Shown: piece after piece, positions 36,333 through 44,531 of the stretch
Layout of the letters: each line of letters begins with the position of its first letter
Position numbering within the stretch: the stretch's first letter is position 1
Program-made: the position numbers and the translations under genes
From: Myxococcales bacterium
GTDB taxonomy: Bacteria > Myxococcota > UBA796 > SXON01
Direction of reading: 5' to 3'
Assembly (NCBI GenBank): GCA_009692585.1
Contig: SHYX01000026.1
Span: 1 to 64,000 of the forward strand
Length of the DNA: 64,000 nucleotides
Notes under the pieces: generated by a model
Told to the model about the DNA's origin: nothing
Database searches by the model: none
What the model saw: only the letters and a program-made list of their open reading frames with translations

Positions 36333-38351
36333 GTGAGCCACGCCCCTTTGGGCGAGGTCTGCGTCGCCTTGGGCATCATGTCCCATGCGCAGGTGGCGAC
36401 CGTGCTGGCGCGAATGGCCGAGCCCGACGCGCCGGGCGTCCGCTTCGGCGAAGTCGCCCTGGACCTCGGCCTGCTCGACGAAGCGGCGCTCAGCCGCGCG
36501 CTCGCTCAACAGTTCAGGCTCAACCTCGTGCCCGACGACCGGGTGGACAAGCTGCAGATCGCCGCCGACGTGCTGGCGCTCCTGCCGCCAGGACTGATGC
36601 GCGAACGGCTCTTGGTTCCGACCTTCCTCGACCCCGAGAAGCGGGTCCTCTCCCTGTTGACCGCGGACCCTACCGACATCACCGCCCTACGGAACGTCCA
36701 GGCGGCGACCCAGGCGGCGCGGCTGCGCCTGTTCATCGCCTCTCGGCCGGCGCTTCGGCGACTGATCGACCGCGTGGTGCCGCAGGACCCCGTCGAGGCG
36801 ACCGCGCCGGTCCGCCTCGCTGACGCGCGCCAGGCCGATCCCGACGACGCCATCAGCCTTCTGGTCGAATTCGACACGACGATGGCCGCTGCGTTACGAC
36901 GACTGGAGGCCCTCGAAGGGGGCGACGCCCAGGTCGTAAGCGATGCCGAATCGGTGACGGCGCTCTTGGGCGCCGACCGACAGGTGCGGCTGTTCTACCG
37001 ACGCTGCCACGCTCGGCAGCTCGATCCGCACCTCGTCGGGTGGCGACGTTCCTGCCCTCGACTTCAGCTGTGCCCAATCGACTCCTTCGGTGTCAGCGGG
37101 CGCAGCGCAGTGCCGGATGATCGCGCCCGCCACTTCTTCATGCAACTGACGGAATTCCTGCTCCTCGCCGGCGAGTCCCGGCAGATGGATGCCCGTGCCC
37201 GCGTCCGGCGTACCGCCCGGATGGCCCAGTCCCTCGCCCAGGAGCTAGACCTCCGCCCTGAGGACCGCGACGCCGTGCAGCTTTCCGCGCTCTTCTGCGA
37301 CATCGACGAATTGAGCCTGATCTCGGGCATGACGGACTCGCGCGACGAAGGCCGGCGATTCGCGCTGGCGATGACGGTCCTGCGCCAGTTCGAGCCGCCG
37401 TGGGATGTTGAAGGCCTGCTGACTGGCGTCGAACGCCGGCTAGCCGGTCAGGAGGGGCCGGGACGGGACCTGAGGGTTGAGATCGTGTACAGCGCCCGCG
37501 CTGCGGTGCGCGCCGCGGTCCTCGACGGCGGCGACCCCGTGGAAGCCCTCGGCGCGGAAGCCGCTCGCCACGATGCACGCGTGCTCCGTGCGCTCGCCCA
37601 TGTCCTGCGCCGCCAAGGGTTGCGCCATCAGGTCGCCGGCGGCGGCGGCTCCGCAGCCGTGATCGTCGCGGAGCGCGACGCCGCGGTGCTCACCGCGCTG
37701 GAGGCGCGCCTCGGGGCGGCCGGGTTCGACGTGATCGTGGCCGCGGACGGCGAACAGGCGGCGCAGCTCGCGCGCAACCTCGTCCCCGCCGCAATCGTGG
37801 CCAACCTGCGCCTGCCCCGGAAGGATGGCATCTCGTTGATTCTCGAGCTGCGCCGCCACGACAACACGCGCCACATCCCCGTCATCCTCATCACCGACAA
37901 GGGCGGTGGCGCCCGGGACGTCGCGCGCGGCTTGGAGCTCGGCGCGGAAGATGTGCTCGAAAAGCCGCTGCACCCCGATGTGGTGTTGGCGAAGATCCGG
38001 CGCGCGATCGCACGCCGCCCCGCCCAGAGCGTCGGCATCTCGGGCACGCTAGCCGACCTCGGCCTCATCGACCTGCTGCAGACCCTCACCCTTGGCGGCA
38101 AGACCTCGCTGGTCCAGATCACCGGGGAGGCCGACCCCGGCGCGGTCCAGGTCCGAGAGGGACAGATCGTCGCTGCGCAACACGGGCGAAGGACGGGGGA
38201 GGAAGCCCTGTATTCGCTCGTGACCCTCACGGCGGGCAGGTTCGAGGTGCGCTTCGACGACACCGGAGCCGACAACATCCACGGTCGGGCCGAGTTCCTG
38301 TTGCTCGAGGCCCTGCGCCGACGTGACGAGGCCCGCGTCGAGGGAGGCTAG
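36333..38351 (+). CDS. PilB-N / degenerate HD / receiver / DUF4388 (PATAN) regulator
   Basis: A 672-residue mosaic. Residues 1-75 match the N-terminal domain of GspE/PilB ATPases (LGEVCVALGIMSHAQVATVL). Around 290-350 there is an HD-like helix set with LFCDIDELSLISG, where LLHDIG is expected. Residues about 440-560 form a receiver domain, but the phosphoacceptor Asp is Asn491 (ANLRLPRKDG); the Lys of EKPLHPD is kept. The last 100 residues are a DUF4388/PATAN domain (GTLADLGLIDLLQTLTLGGK). Start GTG at 36333 with GGAGAG 5 bases upstream. Likely a phosphorylation-independent scaffold, perhaps for motility; divergent from the HEAT-like operon. Confidence 0.72.
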   Translation: MSHAPLGEVCVALGIMSHAQVATVLARMAEPDAPGVRFGEVALDLGLLDEAALSRALAQQFRLNLVPDDRVDKLQIAADVLALLPPGLMRERLLVPTFLDPEKRVLSLLTADPTDITALRNVQAATQAARLRLFIASRPALRRLIDRVVPQDPVEATAPVRLADARQADPDDAISLLVEFDTTMAAALRRLEALEGGDAQVVSDAESVTALLGADRQVRLFYRRCHARQLDPHLVGWRRSCPRLQLCPIDSFGVSGRSAVPDDRARHFFMQLTEFLLLAGESRQMDARARVRRTARMAQSLAQELDLRPEDRDAVQLSALFCDIDELSLISGMTDSRDEGRRFALAMTVLRQFEPPWDVEGLLTGVERRLAGQEGPGRDLRVEIVYSARAAVRAAVLDGGDPVEALGAEAARHDARVLRALAHVLRRQGLRHQVAGGGGSAAVIVAERDAAVLTALEARLGAAGFDVIVAADGEQAAQLARNLVPAAIVANLRLPRKDGISLILELRRHDNTRHIPVILITDKGGGARDVARGLELGAEDVLEKPLHPDVVLAKIRRAIARRPAQSVGISGTLADLGLIDLLQTLTLGGKTSLVQITGEADPGAVQVREGQIVAAQHGRRTGEEALYSLVTLTAGRFEVRFDDTGADNIHGRAEFLLLEALRRRDEARVEGG

Positions 38352-38390
38352 CTTACAAGCCCGACCGCCCGCGGCGCGGTAGGAGTGCCG

Positions 38391-39263
38391 ATGCCGAGCC
38401 TCATCGAGTTCCTCCGCTGGAAGCCCCTCGCCGTGGGCTCGCCCGCGACGGGGCTGTCGCTCACCGCCGACGACGGAACCTGGATCAAACTGCAGGACTT
38501 CAAGGGAAATCTCCACGTGCTCCTCGTCTTTTTTCGTTCGCTCGACGAGGGCACGGGTGCATGGCTCCGCGGACTCGACGCCGAGCGATCACGGTTCGAG
38601 GCGCTGGACTGCGCGGTTTTCGGGGTGAACACGGCGCGGACGGACACCCTTCGCGCGTGGCGTACCGGCTTGGGGGTGGAGACCTTCCTGCTCTACGACC
38701 CGCTGGCGTTGGCCGCCCGCGGGTATCGCGCCTCGGGCCGGGTGACGCCGGCCTGTCGCGATCAGGTGGTGCTGGTCGGGAAGGACGGGACGGTGCGCCT
38801 GACGGAGCGGGGGTTGCCGAAGGTGGATCGCCTGCTCGACATCGTCGCGACGGTCGAGGGGCGGGACCCGCCGCCGGCGCCGACACCGGCGGCTGCACCC
38901 CATGCGACGGGAGATGGACAGCTCCGCACGCCCGGAGCCCCGGCGGCGACCGTGCGGGAGGTGGTGAGCCAGGACGCGTTGGCGCTGCTAAAGGAGGCCG
39001 ACAGCCCCTACCTGCTCGTCGACGTGCGCACGCTCAAGGAGTTTCGTTCGCTCCGTTCGCCGGTTGCCCGGCACATCCCGCTGGACGAGCTGCCCCACCG
39101 GTACCAGGAGCTCGGCCAAACGACCCACCTGATCTTCGTGTGCCAGGGGGGCGGAAGGAGTGCCTCGGCAGCGGAGTTCATGACCAGCATCGGGGCCACG
39201 CATGTCGTTAATGTGCTCGGGGGAATGTCGGAGTGGTCCGGTGAGAAGGTGTCAGGTTCCTGA
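38391..39263 (+). CDS. Peroxiredoxin-fold (Cys-less) / rhodanese fusion protein
   Basis: A 290-residue protein. The first 165 residues follow the AhpC/TSA thioredoxin-like pattern (SLTADDGTWIKLQDFKGNLH, then VLLVFFRSLDEGTGAWL), but the peroxidatic Cys position has no Cys, so peroxidase activity is unlikely. After a Pro/Ala linker, residues about 185-290 are a rhodanese domain with active-site loop CQGGGRS (Cys251) and an LLVDVRTLKEFRS start. AGGAG at 38381-38385 fits the ATG at 38391; an in-frame GTG at 38385 is less likely. Sulphur transfer or redox sensing is possible. Confidence 0.78.
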   Translation: MPSLIEFLRWKPLAVGSPATGLSLTADDGTWIKLQDFKGNLHVLLVFFRSLDEGTGAWLRGLDAERSRFEALDCAVFGVNTARTDTLRAWRTGLGVETFLLYDPLALAARGYRASGRVTPACRDQVVLVGKDGTVRLTERGLPKVDRLLDIVATVEGRDPPPAPTPAAAPHATGDGQLRTPGAPAATVREVVSQDALALLKEADSPYLLVDVRTLKEFRSLRSPVARHIPLDELPHRYQELGQTTHLIFVCQGGGRSASAAEFMTSIGATHVVNVLGGMSEWSGEKVSGS

Positions 39264-39309
39264 CCTGCCCTTGCCGGAGCCGGAGGCGGCCCGTTAGCCT
39301 CTGGCGTCC

Positions 39310-40227
39310 GTGACCGCCCTGCGCAAGAACCCCGACCCCGCTTGCCCGTACTGCAAGGGTGGCATCACGCCCGACCTGCTGCGGGCGGGCGGCAACTGCC
39401 CTCACTGTATGCTGGAAATCCCTGGGGAGGAGGCGGCCACCGATCCCGGACTCGAGCAGAAGCAGAAGCTTGCCGCGGTCCACATCGCGCTGGAACGGCG
39501 CCGGAAGGACCGCAGCCGAACGATTGGGGCGGTCGCCGCCGCGCTGCTGCTCGGCCTGGGCGGGGTGGGCTACAGGCAGATGCAGCTGGGGGAAGAGGAG
39601 CTGATCTACGAGTTGGACGACGTCTACATGGCCCCCCGCGACGGCCTGATCGCGTCTCAGGAGCGACCCGCCACCCTGCCCGGGCCGGTGACGCCTCCAC
39701 CGAAAAAGCCCGGCACCCGCCGAGACCCACACTTGCCATCTCTGGGCGATCTTCCTTCGCTCCCCTCTGGCGCGCGGGGAGCGGACGCACCGGGCGTAGC
39801 CAGCGTCACCTACACCCCAGGCGGCGGCCGCGCCGACGCCACGGTCGGGGCGACCGGTGGCGACGTGGGGGCATCAACCCTGGGCTCGGTCGACATCAAG
39901 GTCAGTCGATCCAACACCATCGTGCTCGAGGACGACGAGGAGATTCGCGCGATGGCCAAGGAGATCAGCGGCGCCTACGCGCCGCAGATCGAGACCTGCG
40001 TGGCCGCCAGGCTCAAGGCCGATGCGTCGTTCAAGGGCAGCTGGAGGGTCACCTTCAAGATCATGCCCGACGGCACCGTCGGCAAGATCTCGACCACGCC
40101 GCTCGACGCGCAGGACGAAGCGGTGGACGCCTGCATCCGACGGCAGGTTGGCGGATGGCGGTTCCATAAAATCTCTCACGAGGTCACGGTGGCGAAGACG
40201 TGGCGGTTTTCCGGCCAGGAGTGGTAA
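39310..40227 (+). CDS. Zinc-ribbon, single-membrane protein with AgmX/PglI-type C-terminus
   Basis: A 305-residue protein starting GTG. N-terminal zinc ribbon CPYC (residues about 13-16) and CPHC (about 31-34), then a charged helix, a membrane segment near residue 75 (TIGAVAAALLLGLGGVGY), a Pro/Gly-rich periplasmic linker and a C-terminal domain of about 100 residues (QIETCVAARLKADASFKGSW, then VTFKIMPDGTVGKIS and GGWRFHKIS). The last domain is the AgmX/PglI C-terminal type found in myxobacterial motility and TonB-like proteins. Role in gliding or cell-envelope transport is inference. Confidence 0.7.
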   Translation: MTALRKNPDPACPYCKGGITPDLLRAGGNCPHCMLEIPGEEAATDPGLEQKQKLAAVHIALERRRKDRSRTIGAVAAALLLGLGGVGYRQMQLGEEELIYELDDVYMAPRDGLIASQERPATLPGPVTPPPKKPGTRRDPHLPSLGDLPSLPSGARGADAPGVASVTYTPGGGRADATVGATGGDVGASTLGSVDIKVSRSNTIVLEDDEEIRAMAKEISGAYAPQIETCVAARLKADASFKGSWRVTFKIMPDGTVGKISTTPLDAQDEAVDACIRRQVGGWRFHKISHEVTVAKTWRFSGQEW

Positions 40228-40318
40228 TATACGTCACCCATGCCGCGGTTCGCGGCTGCCAAACCCACGAAACGCCAAGGCGGCATGGGAGACTGCGGAG
40301 AGGGGGAGAGCGCCACGT

Positions 40319-40344
40319 CCCGGCGCGTCACTCAACGCGCCGGG
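40319..40344. terminator. Perfect 10-bp hairpin between convergent genes, possible bidirectional terminator
   Basis: CCCGGCGCGT (40319-40328), loop CACTCA, then ACGCGCCGGG (40335-40344) form a perfect 10-bp GC-rich stem. It lies in the 229-base gap between a plus-strand gene ending at 40227 and a minus-strand gene ending at 40457. No T-run follows, so a strict Rho-independent terminator is not proven. A second imperfect inverted repeat (GGGGGAGAGGGC with GCCCTCCCCCC) lies at about 40409-40454. The rest of the gap shows nothing recognisable. Confidence 0.4.
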
Positions 40345-40456
40345 CGCCGTAGTCCGGACACCGTAGGTTGGAGGCCGGAGGTCGGATACCCGAGTTGCTG
40401 GCGGGGTAGGGGGAGAGGGCGCCGGGACGGTCCGGGCCACGAGCCCTCCCCCCGGT

Positions 40457-40912
40457 TCATGATGGCCGGTCCAGACAGGAGAGGCGGAACACGATCGCAT
40501 CGTTGCCATCGGCATAGTAGCGGGGGCGGCGACCGATTGGGACCCAACCGAGGCGCTCGTAGAAACAAATCGCCCCGCCGTTGTCCACCTTCACCTCCAG
40601 CCAGCCGCACTCGGCACGCGGAGCGGCCGCCTTGAGCAGGGCGTCATGAAGCTGGGTCGCCAGCCCAGTTCGGCGCACGTCAGGGTGCACGGCAAGTTGC
40701 AGGAGGTGAAGCTCGCCGATGATCGCCCAGCCGCAGATGTAGGCGTCGAGCGGCTCACCCACTCCCAGGAATATCCCCCCCAAACGGCTGAACTCCTCGG
40801 CGACCATCGACGACGTCCACGCCTCGGCACCGAAGCACAGGGCCTCGAGCTGTAGGATCCGAGCCAGGTCGGCGGGACCGACCTCGCGAATGATCATCTC
40901 GCGCATGATCAT
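40457..40912 (-). CDS. rimI: GNAT acetyltransferase, RimI-like
   Basis: A 151-residue GNAT. The N-terminal strand IIREVGPADLARILQLE is RimI-like; the acetyl-CoA loop is VHPDVRRTGLATQLHDALL (Q/RxxGxG/A variant R-R-T-G-L-A); the C-terminal LEVKVDNGGAICFYERLGW matches the RimI L-V-..N..A...Y...GF pattern. RimI acetylates the N-terminus of ribosomal protein S18. The start overlaps the SurA-like stop (ATGA at 40909-40912); ATG at 40906 is also possible. Confidence 0.82.
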   Translation of the reverse strand: MIMREMIIREVGPADLARILQLEALCFGAEAWTSSMVAEEFSRLGGIFLGVGEPLDAYICGWAIIGELHLLQLAVHPDVRRTGLATQLHDALLKAAAPRAECGWLEVKVDNGGAICFYERLGWVPIGRRPRYYADGNDAIVFRLSCLDRPS

Positions 40913-41418
40913 GGGATCGTCGCCTCGTGCACGTCTGCTCGCCCGCGCAGCTCCGCGATCCACGGCACGTACCGCGCGCGCCAGGCCGCCAGCGCGGCGT
41001 CGTCCTGCCCGTCGGGGGGGAGGGCGAGGCTGCGCAGTACGTACTTCTCGACGACCATCCGGCTGTAGACGTGGCCCATGAACGCCTGCTCGTCCAGGCC
41101 CCACGCCCGGACCTCAGCGAGACCATCGTCAGCTCGAGGCCAGTGCGCCAGAAAGGCCTCCGCGCGCGTGCGAACGTCAGCGGACGACGGACGAAATACC
41201 GAAACATCACCGGCAAGCTGCCGGATCACCGCCATGTCCCGGAGTCGGTCCGGCAGCGGGGTGGTGGCGTCCTCGAAGGCCGGCACCGGGCTCCGATCAT
41301 GGGCGTCGAAGAAGGTCTCAAACGCGACGTCGCTCTGGGTCACGATCCGCTCCCCGACGACCAGAAGCACGCGGTCCAGCGGCTCGGCGAGGGCCAGCGA
41401 CAGGCTCCACATGACCAT
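40909..41418 (-). CDS. SurA N-terminal-like periplasmic chaperone fragment or short variant
   Basis: About 169 residues. Signal-like start MVMWSLSLALAEPLDRVLLV and then VVGERIVTQSDVAFE, the pattern of the SurA/parvulin-chaperone N-terminus (D.iaavV...vIt.sdl). The later part (RMVVEKYVLRSLALPP) resembles the C-terminal helix of the SurA N domain. No parvulin isomerase domain follows, so it is a short variant or a truncated chaperone. Coupled to rimI downstream and divergent from the ABC operon, only 25 bases away. Confidence 0.65.
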   Translation of the reverse strand: MVMWSLSLALAEPLDRVLLVVGERIVTQSDVAFETFFDAHDRSPVPAFEDATTPLPDRLRDMAVIRQLAGDVSVFRPSSADVRTRAEAFLAHWPRADDGLAEVRAWGLDEQAFMGHVYSRMVVEKYVLRSLALPPDGQDDAALAAWRARYVPWIAELRGRADVHEATIP

Positions 41419-41443
41419 ACGCTTCGCGTTAACCCCCGCGGGC

Positions 41444-42373
41444 ATGATCGAAGTCTCCAGGCTCACCAAGGCGTTCGGGCCGCGCATCGCCCTCGACGAC
41501 GTGAACTTCACGATTCAAAAGGGAGAGATCGTCGGTTTCCTCGGACCGAATGGTGCTGGCAAGACGACGACGATGCGGATCCTCACCGGCTACATCCCCG
41601 CGACAGCCGGGGTCGTACGCGTGGCTGGTTACGACGTCTTCGACGAGCCGTACGAGGTGCGCGAACGGGTGGGGTACCTGCCGGAAACGCCACCGATCTA
41701 CCCGGAGCTCAGCGTCGGAGCCTACCTTCAGTTCTGCGCCGAGCTTCGTCGCGTGCCCAAGGCCAGGCGCGCCACCGTCATCGGCGACACCATGGAGCGC
41801 GTCGGACTTCGTGGCTGGGAAAGGCGGCTGCTTGGCTCATTGTCCAAGGGGTTCCGGCAGCGGGTCGGCCTAGCCCAGGCGCTGTTGCATGACCCCAGCG
41901 TGCTGATCCTCGACGAGCCGACCTCCGGCCTGGATCCCGCCCAGCTCGCCGGGATCCGGGAGCTGATCCTGTCGCTCGCGGGCACGCACACGGTGATTCT
42001 GAGCACCCACATTCTCTCGGAAGTCGACGCGCTCTGCCCGCGAGCGATCATCATCGACCGCGGCCGGGTGGTCGCGCAAGGCACGCTGTCCGAGCTTCGC
42101 GCGCAGGCGCCGGGCGGCGCTTGGACCTACGTCGAGGTGCGCGGCATCGAGGGGCCTCGCCTGGGGAGCCTGCCCGGAATCGCGCGCGTGGAGCCCCTTC
42201 CGGACGCCGATGGCTGGGCCGCGTGGTGTGTGCGCTCGAGCGCGGACCCGCGGGAGCAACTCGCCGCCCGAGCGGCGGCAGGCGAGTTTCAACTTCGCGC
42301 ACTCGAACGCCGCGCTCCGACCTTGGAGGAGGCCTTCATCCACATCGTGGGCCGCGAGGGCGCCGAGGCATGA
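41444..42373 (+). CDS. ABC-2 type transporter ATPase (GldA-like)
   Basis: A 309-residue ABC ATPase: Walker A GPNGAGKTTT, Q-region and signature SLSKGFRQRVGLAQALLH, Walker B VLILDEPTSGLD, and switch His in STHIL. The family includes GldA of gliding bacteria and the NatA group. The start MIEVSRLTKAFG was chosen over a long in-frame extension that shadows the opposite strand. It begins a run of overlapping genes: permease, GldG-like protein, DUF4340 protein. Substrate unknown. Confidence 0.9.
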   Translation: MIEVSRLTKAFGPRIALDDVNFTIQKGEIVGFLGPNGAGKTTTMRILTGYIPATAGVVRVAGYDVFDEPYEVRERVGYLPETPPIYPELSVGAYLQFCAELRRVPKARRATVIGDTMERVGLRGWERRLLGSLSKGFRQRVGLAQALLHDPSVLILDEPTSGLDPAQLAGIRELILSLAGTHTVILSTHILSEVDALCPRAIIIDRGRVVAQGTLSELRAQAPGGAWTYVEVRGIEGPRLGSLPGIARVEPLPDADGWAAWCVRSSADPREQLAARAAAGEFQLRALERRAPTLEEAFIHIVGREGAEA

Positions 42374-43080
42374 GTTCGATCACGACGATTTGGAAGAAAG
42401 AGCTTCGCATCTACGCGGTCAACCCCACCGCCTATGCCTTTTTGACAGTGTTCCTGTTCCTGGCCGGGCTGTTCTTCTACCTGGGCGTCACCCTGACCGG
42501 AGAGGCCAGCCTTCGCGTGCTGTCCAGCAACCTCGCCATCGCCGAGTTGTTCATCCTACCCATGCTGACGATGCGCCATTTCGCCGAGGAGCGCCGCCAA
42601 GGTACCCTGGAGATGTTGCTCACCGCGCCGATCTCCCCATTCTCCCTGGTCATCGGGAAGTGGCTGGCTTCGGTGACGCTGTGCGGACTGATGTTCCTCG
42701 GCACCGGCGTGCTGCCGCTGATCCTGGCCTACTACGGCGACCCCGACTGGGGCGTGGTGCTCACCACCTATCTGGGCCTGCTCTTCGTCGCTGGCGCCTT
42801 CTGCGCGGCCGGCCTGTTCGCCAGCACCATGTTGGACGACCAGCTTGCCGCCGGGCTGCTCGGCATCCTGGTACTGTTGCCCTTCTGGTTGATCAGCCGG
42901 GCCGAGGCGCTCGTGGGCGACGATCTCGCACTCAAGCTCCAGCCGTTCGGCGTGCTCAACCACCTGGAGGCCTTCGGCCGCGGCATGATCGACAGCGCCG
43001 ACGTCTACTACTTCGTCGCGATGACCTTCACCTTCCTGTTCTTGACCTACCGGTCGCTCGAGTCCCGGCGGTGGCGATGA
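42370..43080 (+). CDS. ABC-2 type permease (GldF-like)
   Basis: A 236-residue membrane protein with about six helices, starting MSSITTIWKKELRIYAVNPTA in the first loop and ending with a Leu/Phe-rich helix. The conserved FAEERRQGTLEMLLTAPISP segment is the ABC-2/GldF cytoplasmic motif. ATG overlaps the ATPase stop (ATGA). Confidence 0.88.
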   Translation: MSSITTIWKKELRIYAVNPTAYAFLTVFLFLAGLFFYLGVTLTGEASLRVLSSNLAIAELFILPMLTMRHFAEERRQGTLEMLLTAPISPFSLVIGKWLASVTLCGLMFLGTGVLPLILAYYGDPDWGVVLTTYLGLLFVAGAFCAAGLFASTMLDDQLAAGLLGILVLLPFWLISRAEALVGDDLALKLQPFGVLNHLEAFGRGMIDSADVYYFVAMTFTFLFLTYRSLESRRWR

Positions 43081-44528
43081 ATCAGGCTCGCAGACGTTTC
43101 GCGGCGGGAAGCAACTCGCTCCTGGTCAGCGTCCTGGTGGTGGCGGGGGCCTGCGTCGGCTACCTGCTGGCCGACCTGCATCGCGTGCGCGTCGACCTGA
43201 GCGCGGACCAGGGCGCGGCCCTCCTCCCAGATACCCGTACCAAGCTCGCCTTGCTGGACCGTGACGCAACCCCGGTCACGGTCACCGCCTTCTCCGGGCA
43301 GCGCGGAAAACAGGAGTCCTATTTCAAGGATCGTGCCCTTCGCGATCTGCTCGACGAGGTCGACTTCGCCTCCCAGGTGGTCACCGTCCGGTTCGTCGAC
43401 TTCGACAAGGAGCGGCTGACCGCGGAGCAGTTGGGCGTCAAAGATTACAGCACGGTGGTGGTGCAACGCGGGGCCGCGCGCGTCGACATCAAGGATCGCG
43501 AGCTCTTCAAACGCGTGGGCAAGGGCGAGGACCGACACCTGGAGTTTTTGGGTGAACGAGCCCTCGATCGGGCGTTCGCCCAGCTCACCGCCGACAATCA
43601 CCGGGTGGTATACACGCTCGTCGGTCACGGCGAGCTCGACCCGGACAATCACGACCTGGGCGGCCTTTCAGAGGCGGCCGCGGTACTCCAGCACGATGAC
43701 TACAAGCTCCAGCGGCTCGACTTCGTGCGTCAGCGCGACATGGCGGTGCCCCGAGTCCCCGACGATGCGGCGGCGCTCGCGATTCTTCGGCCCAAGGTGC
43801 CCATCCCGGCGCTGGAGGAGGACCTCATCCTCGCGTACCTCTCCGGCGGCGGCGCGCTGGTGATCGCGGTGGATCCCGAGTCGCCGGTGCCCTCGATCCT
43901 AGGCCGCCTGGGCGTGGTGATCCCCTCGGGCAGGGTGCTCGACAAGATGCTGGTCTTCCCGTACCCCGACCGGCCGGTGCCACGCTACAAGTCCCATCCG
44001 ATCACCCGTGATCTATCCGACGACAGCTTGGTGACCGTGGTCAGCGGTGCGGCGCCCGTGCAGACTGCGGTCCCGCCGCTCGAAGGAATTCGCAGCACCA
44101 TCGTGCTGGAGACCAGCCGCGATGGCTGGATCGACCGGGGCGGGGCCCTCAAGAACGGACAAGGACTGTACGAGCCCGAACTCGACGCCCAGGGGCCGGC
44201 AACGATGGCGGTGGCACTCGAGGTCAGCCGCGACAGCGGCCTGGTCCGCAAGGGAATCGGACGGGTGCTCATCGTGGGAGACAGCGACGTCTTCACCAAC
44301 GGCCTCCTGTCCGATGGGCCAGGAAACGCCAGCTTCGTACTAAATAGTTTTCGATGGCTGATCGGAGACGAGGCGCGGATTTCGGCGATCGGGGGGGCCA
44401 AGAAGGCCCGGCGGCTGGCGCTGACCGCCGAAGACGGAGACCAGATCCGCTGGCTGGCGATCGGACTCGGCCCCTTGCTCGTGCTGCTCATCGGCGTGAG
44501 CGTCTGGGCCTCGCGGCGGGGAAGGTAG
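43077..44528 (+). CDS. GldG-like ABC auxiliary membrane protein
   Basis: A 483-residue protein: N-terminal membrane segment (SLLVSVLVVAGACVGYLLAD), a periplasmic GldG/ABC-type_uncharacterised domain with VYTLVGHGELDPDNHDLGG and DDAAALAILRPKVPIPALEE, LIVGDSDVF-type strand near 395 (VLIVGDSDVFTN), and a C-terminal membrane helix (AIGLGPLLVLLIGVSVWASR). Coupled by ATGA to the permease. With the DUF4340 gene it forms the standard four-gene Gld-type cluster. Confidence 0.85.
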   Translation: MNQARRRFAAGSNSLLVSVLVVAGACVGYLLADLHRVRVDLSADQGAALLPDTRTKLALLDRDATPVTVTAFSGQRGKQESYFKDRALRDLLDEVDFASQVVTVRFVDFDKERLTAEQLGVKDYSTVVVQRGAARVDIKDRELFKRVGKGEDRHLEFLGERALDRAFAQLTADNHRVVYTLVGHGELDPDNHDLGGLSEAAAVLQHDDYKLQRLDFVRQRDMAVPRVPDDAAALAILRPKVPIPALEEDLILAYLSGGGALVIAVDPESPVPSILGRLGVVIPSGRVLDKMLVFPYPDRPVPRYKSHPITRDLSDDSLVTVVSGAAPVQTAVPPLEGIRSTIVLETSRDGWIDRGGALKNGQGLYEPELDAQGPATMAVALEVSRDSGLVRKGIGRVLIVGDSDVFTNGLLSDGPGNASFVLNSFRWLIGDEARISAIGGAKKARRLALTAEDGDQIRWLAIGLGPLLVLLIGVSVWASRRGR

Positions 44529-44531
44529 GGG

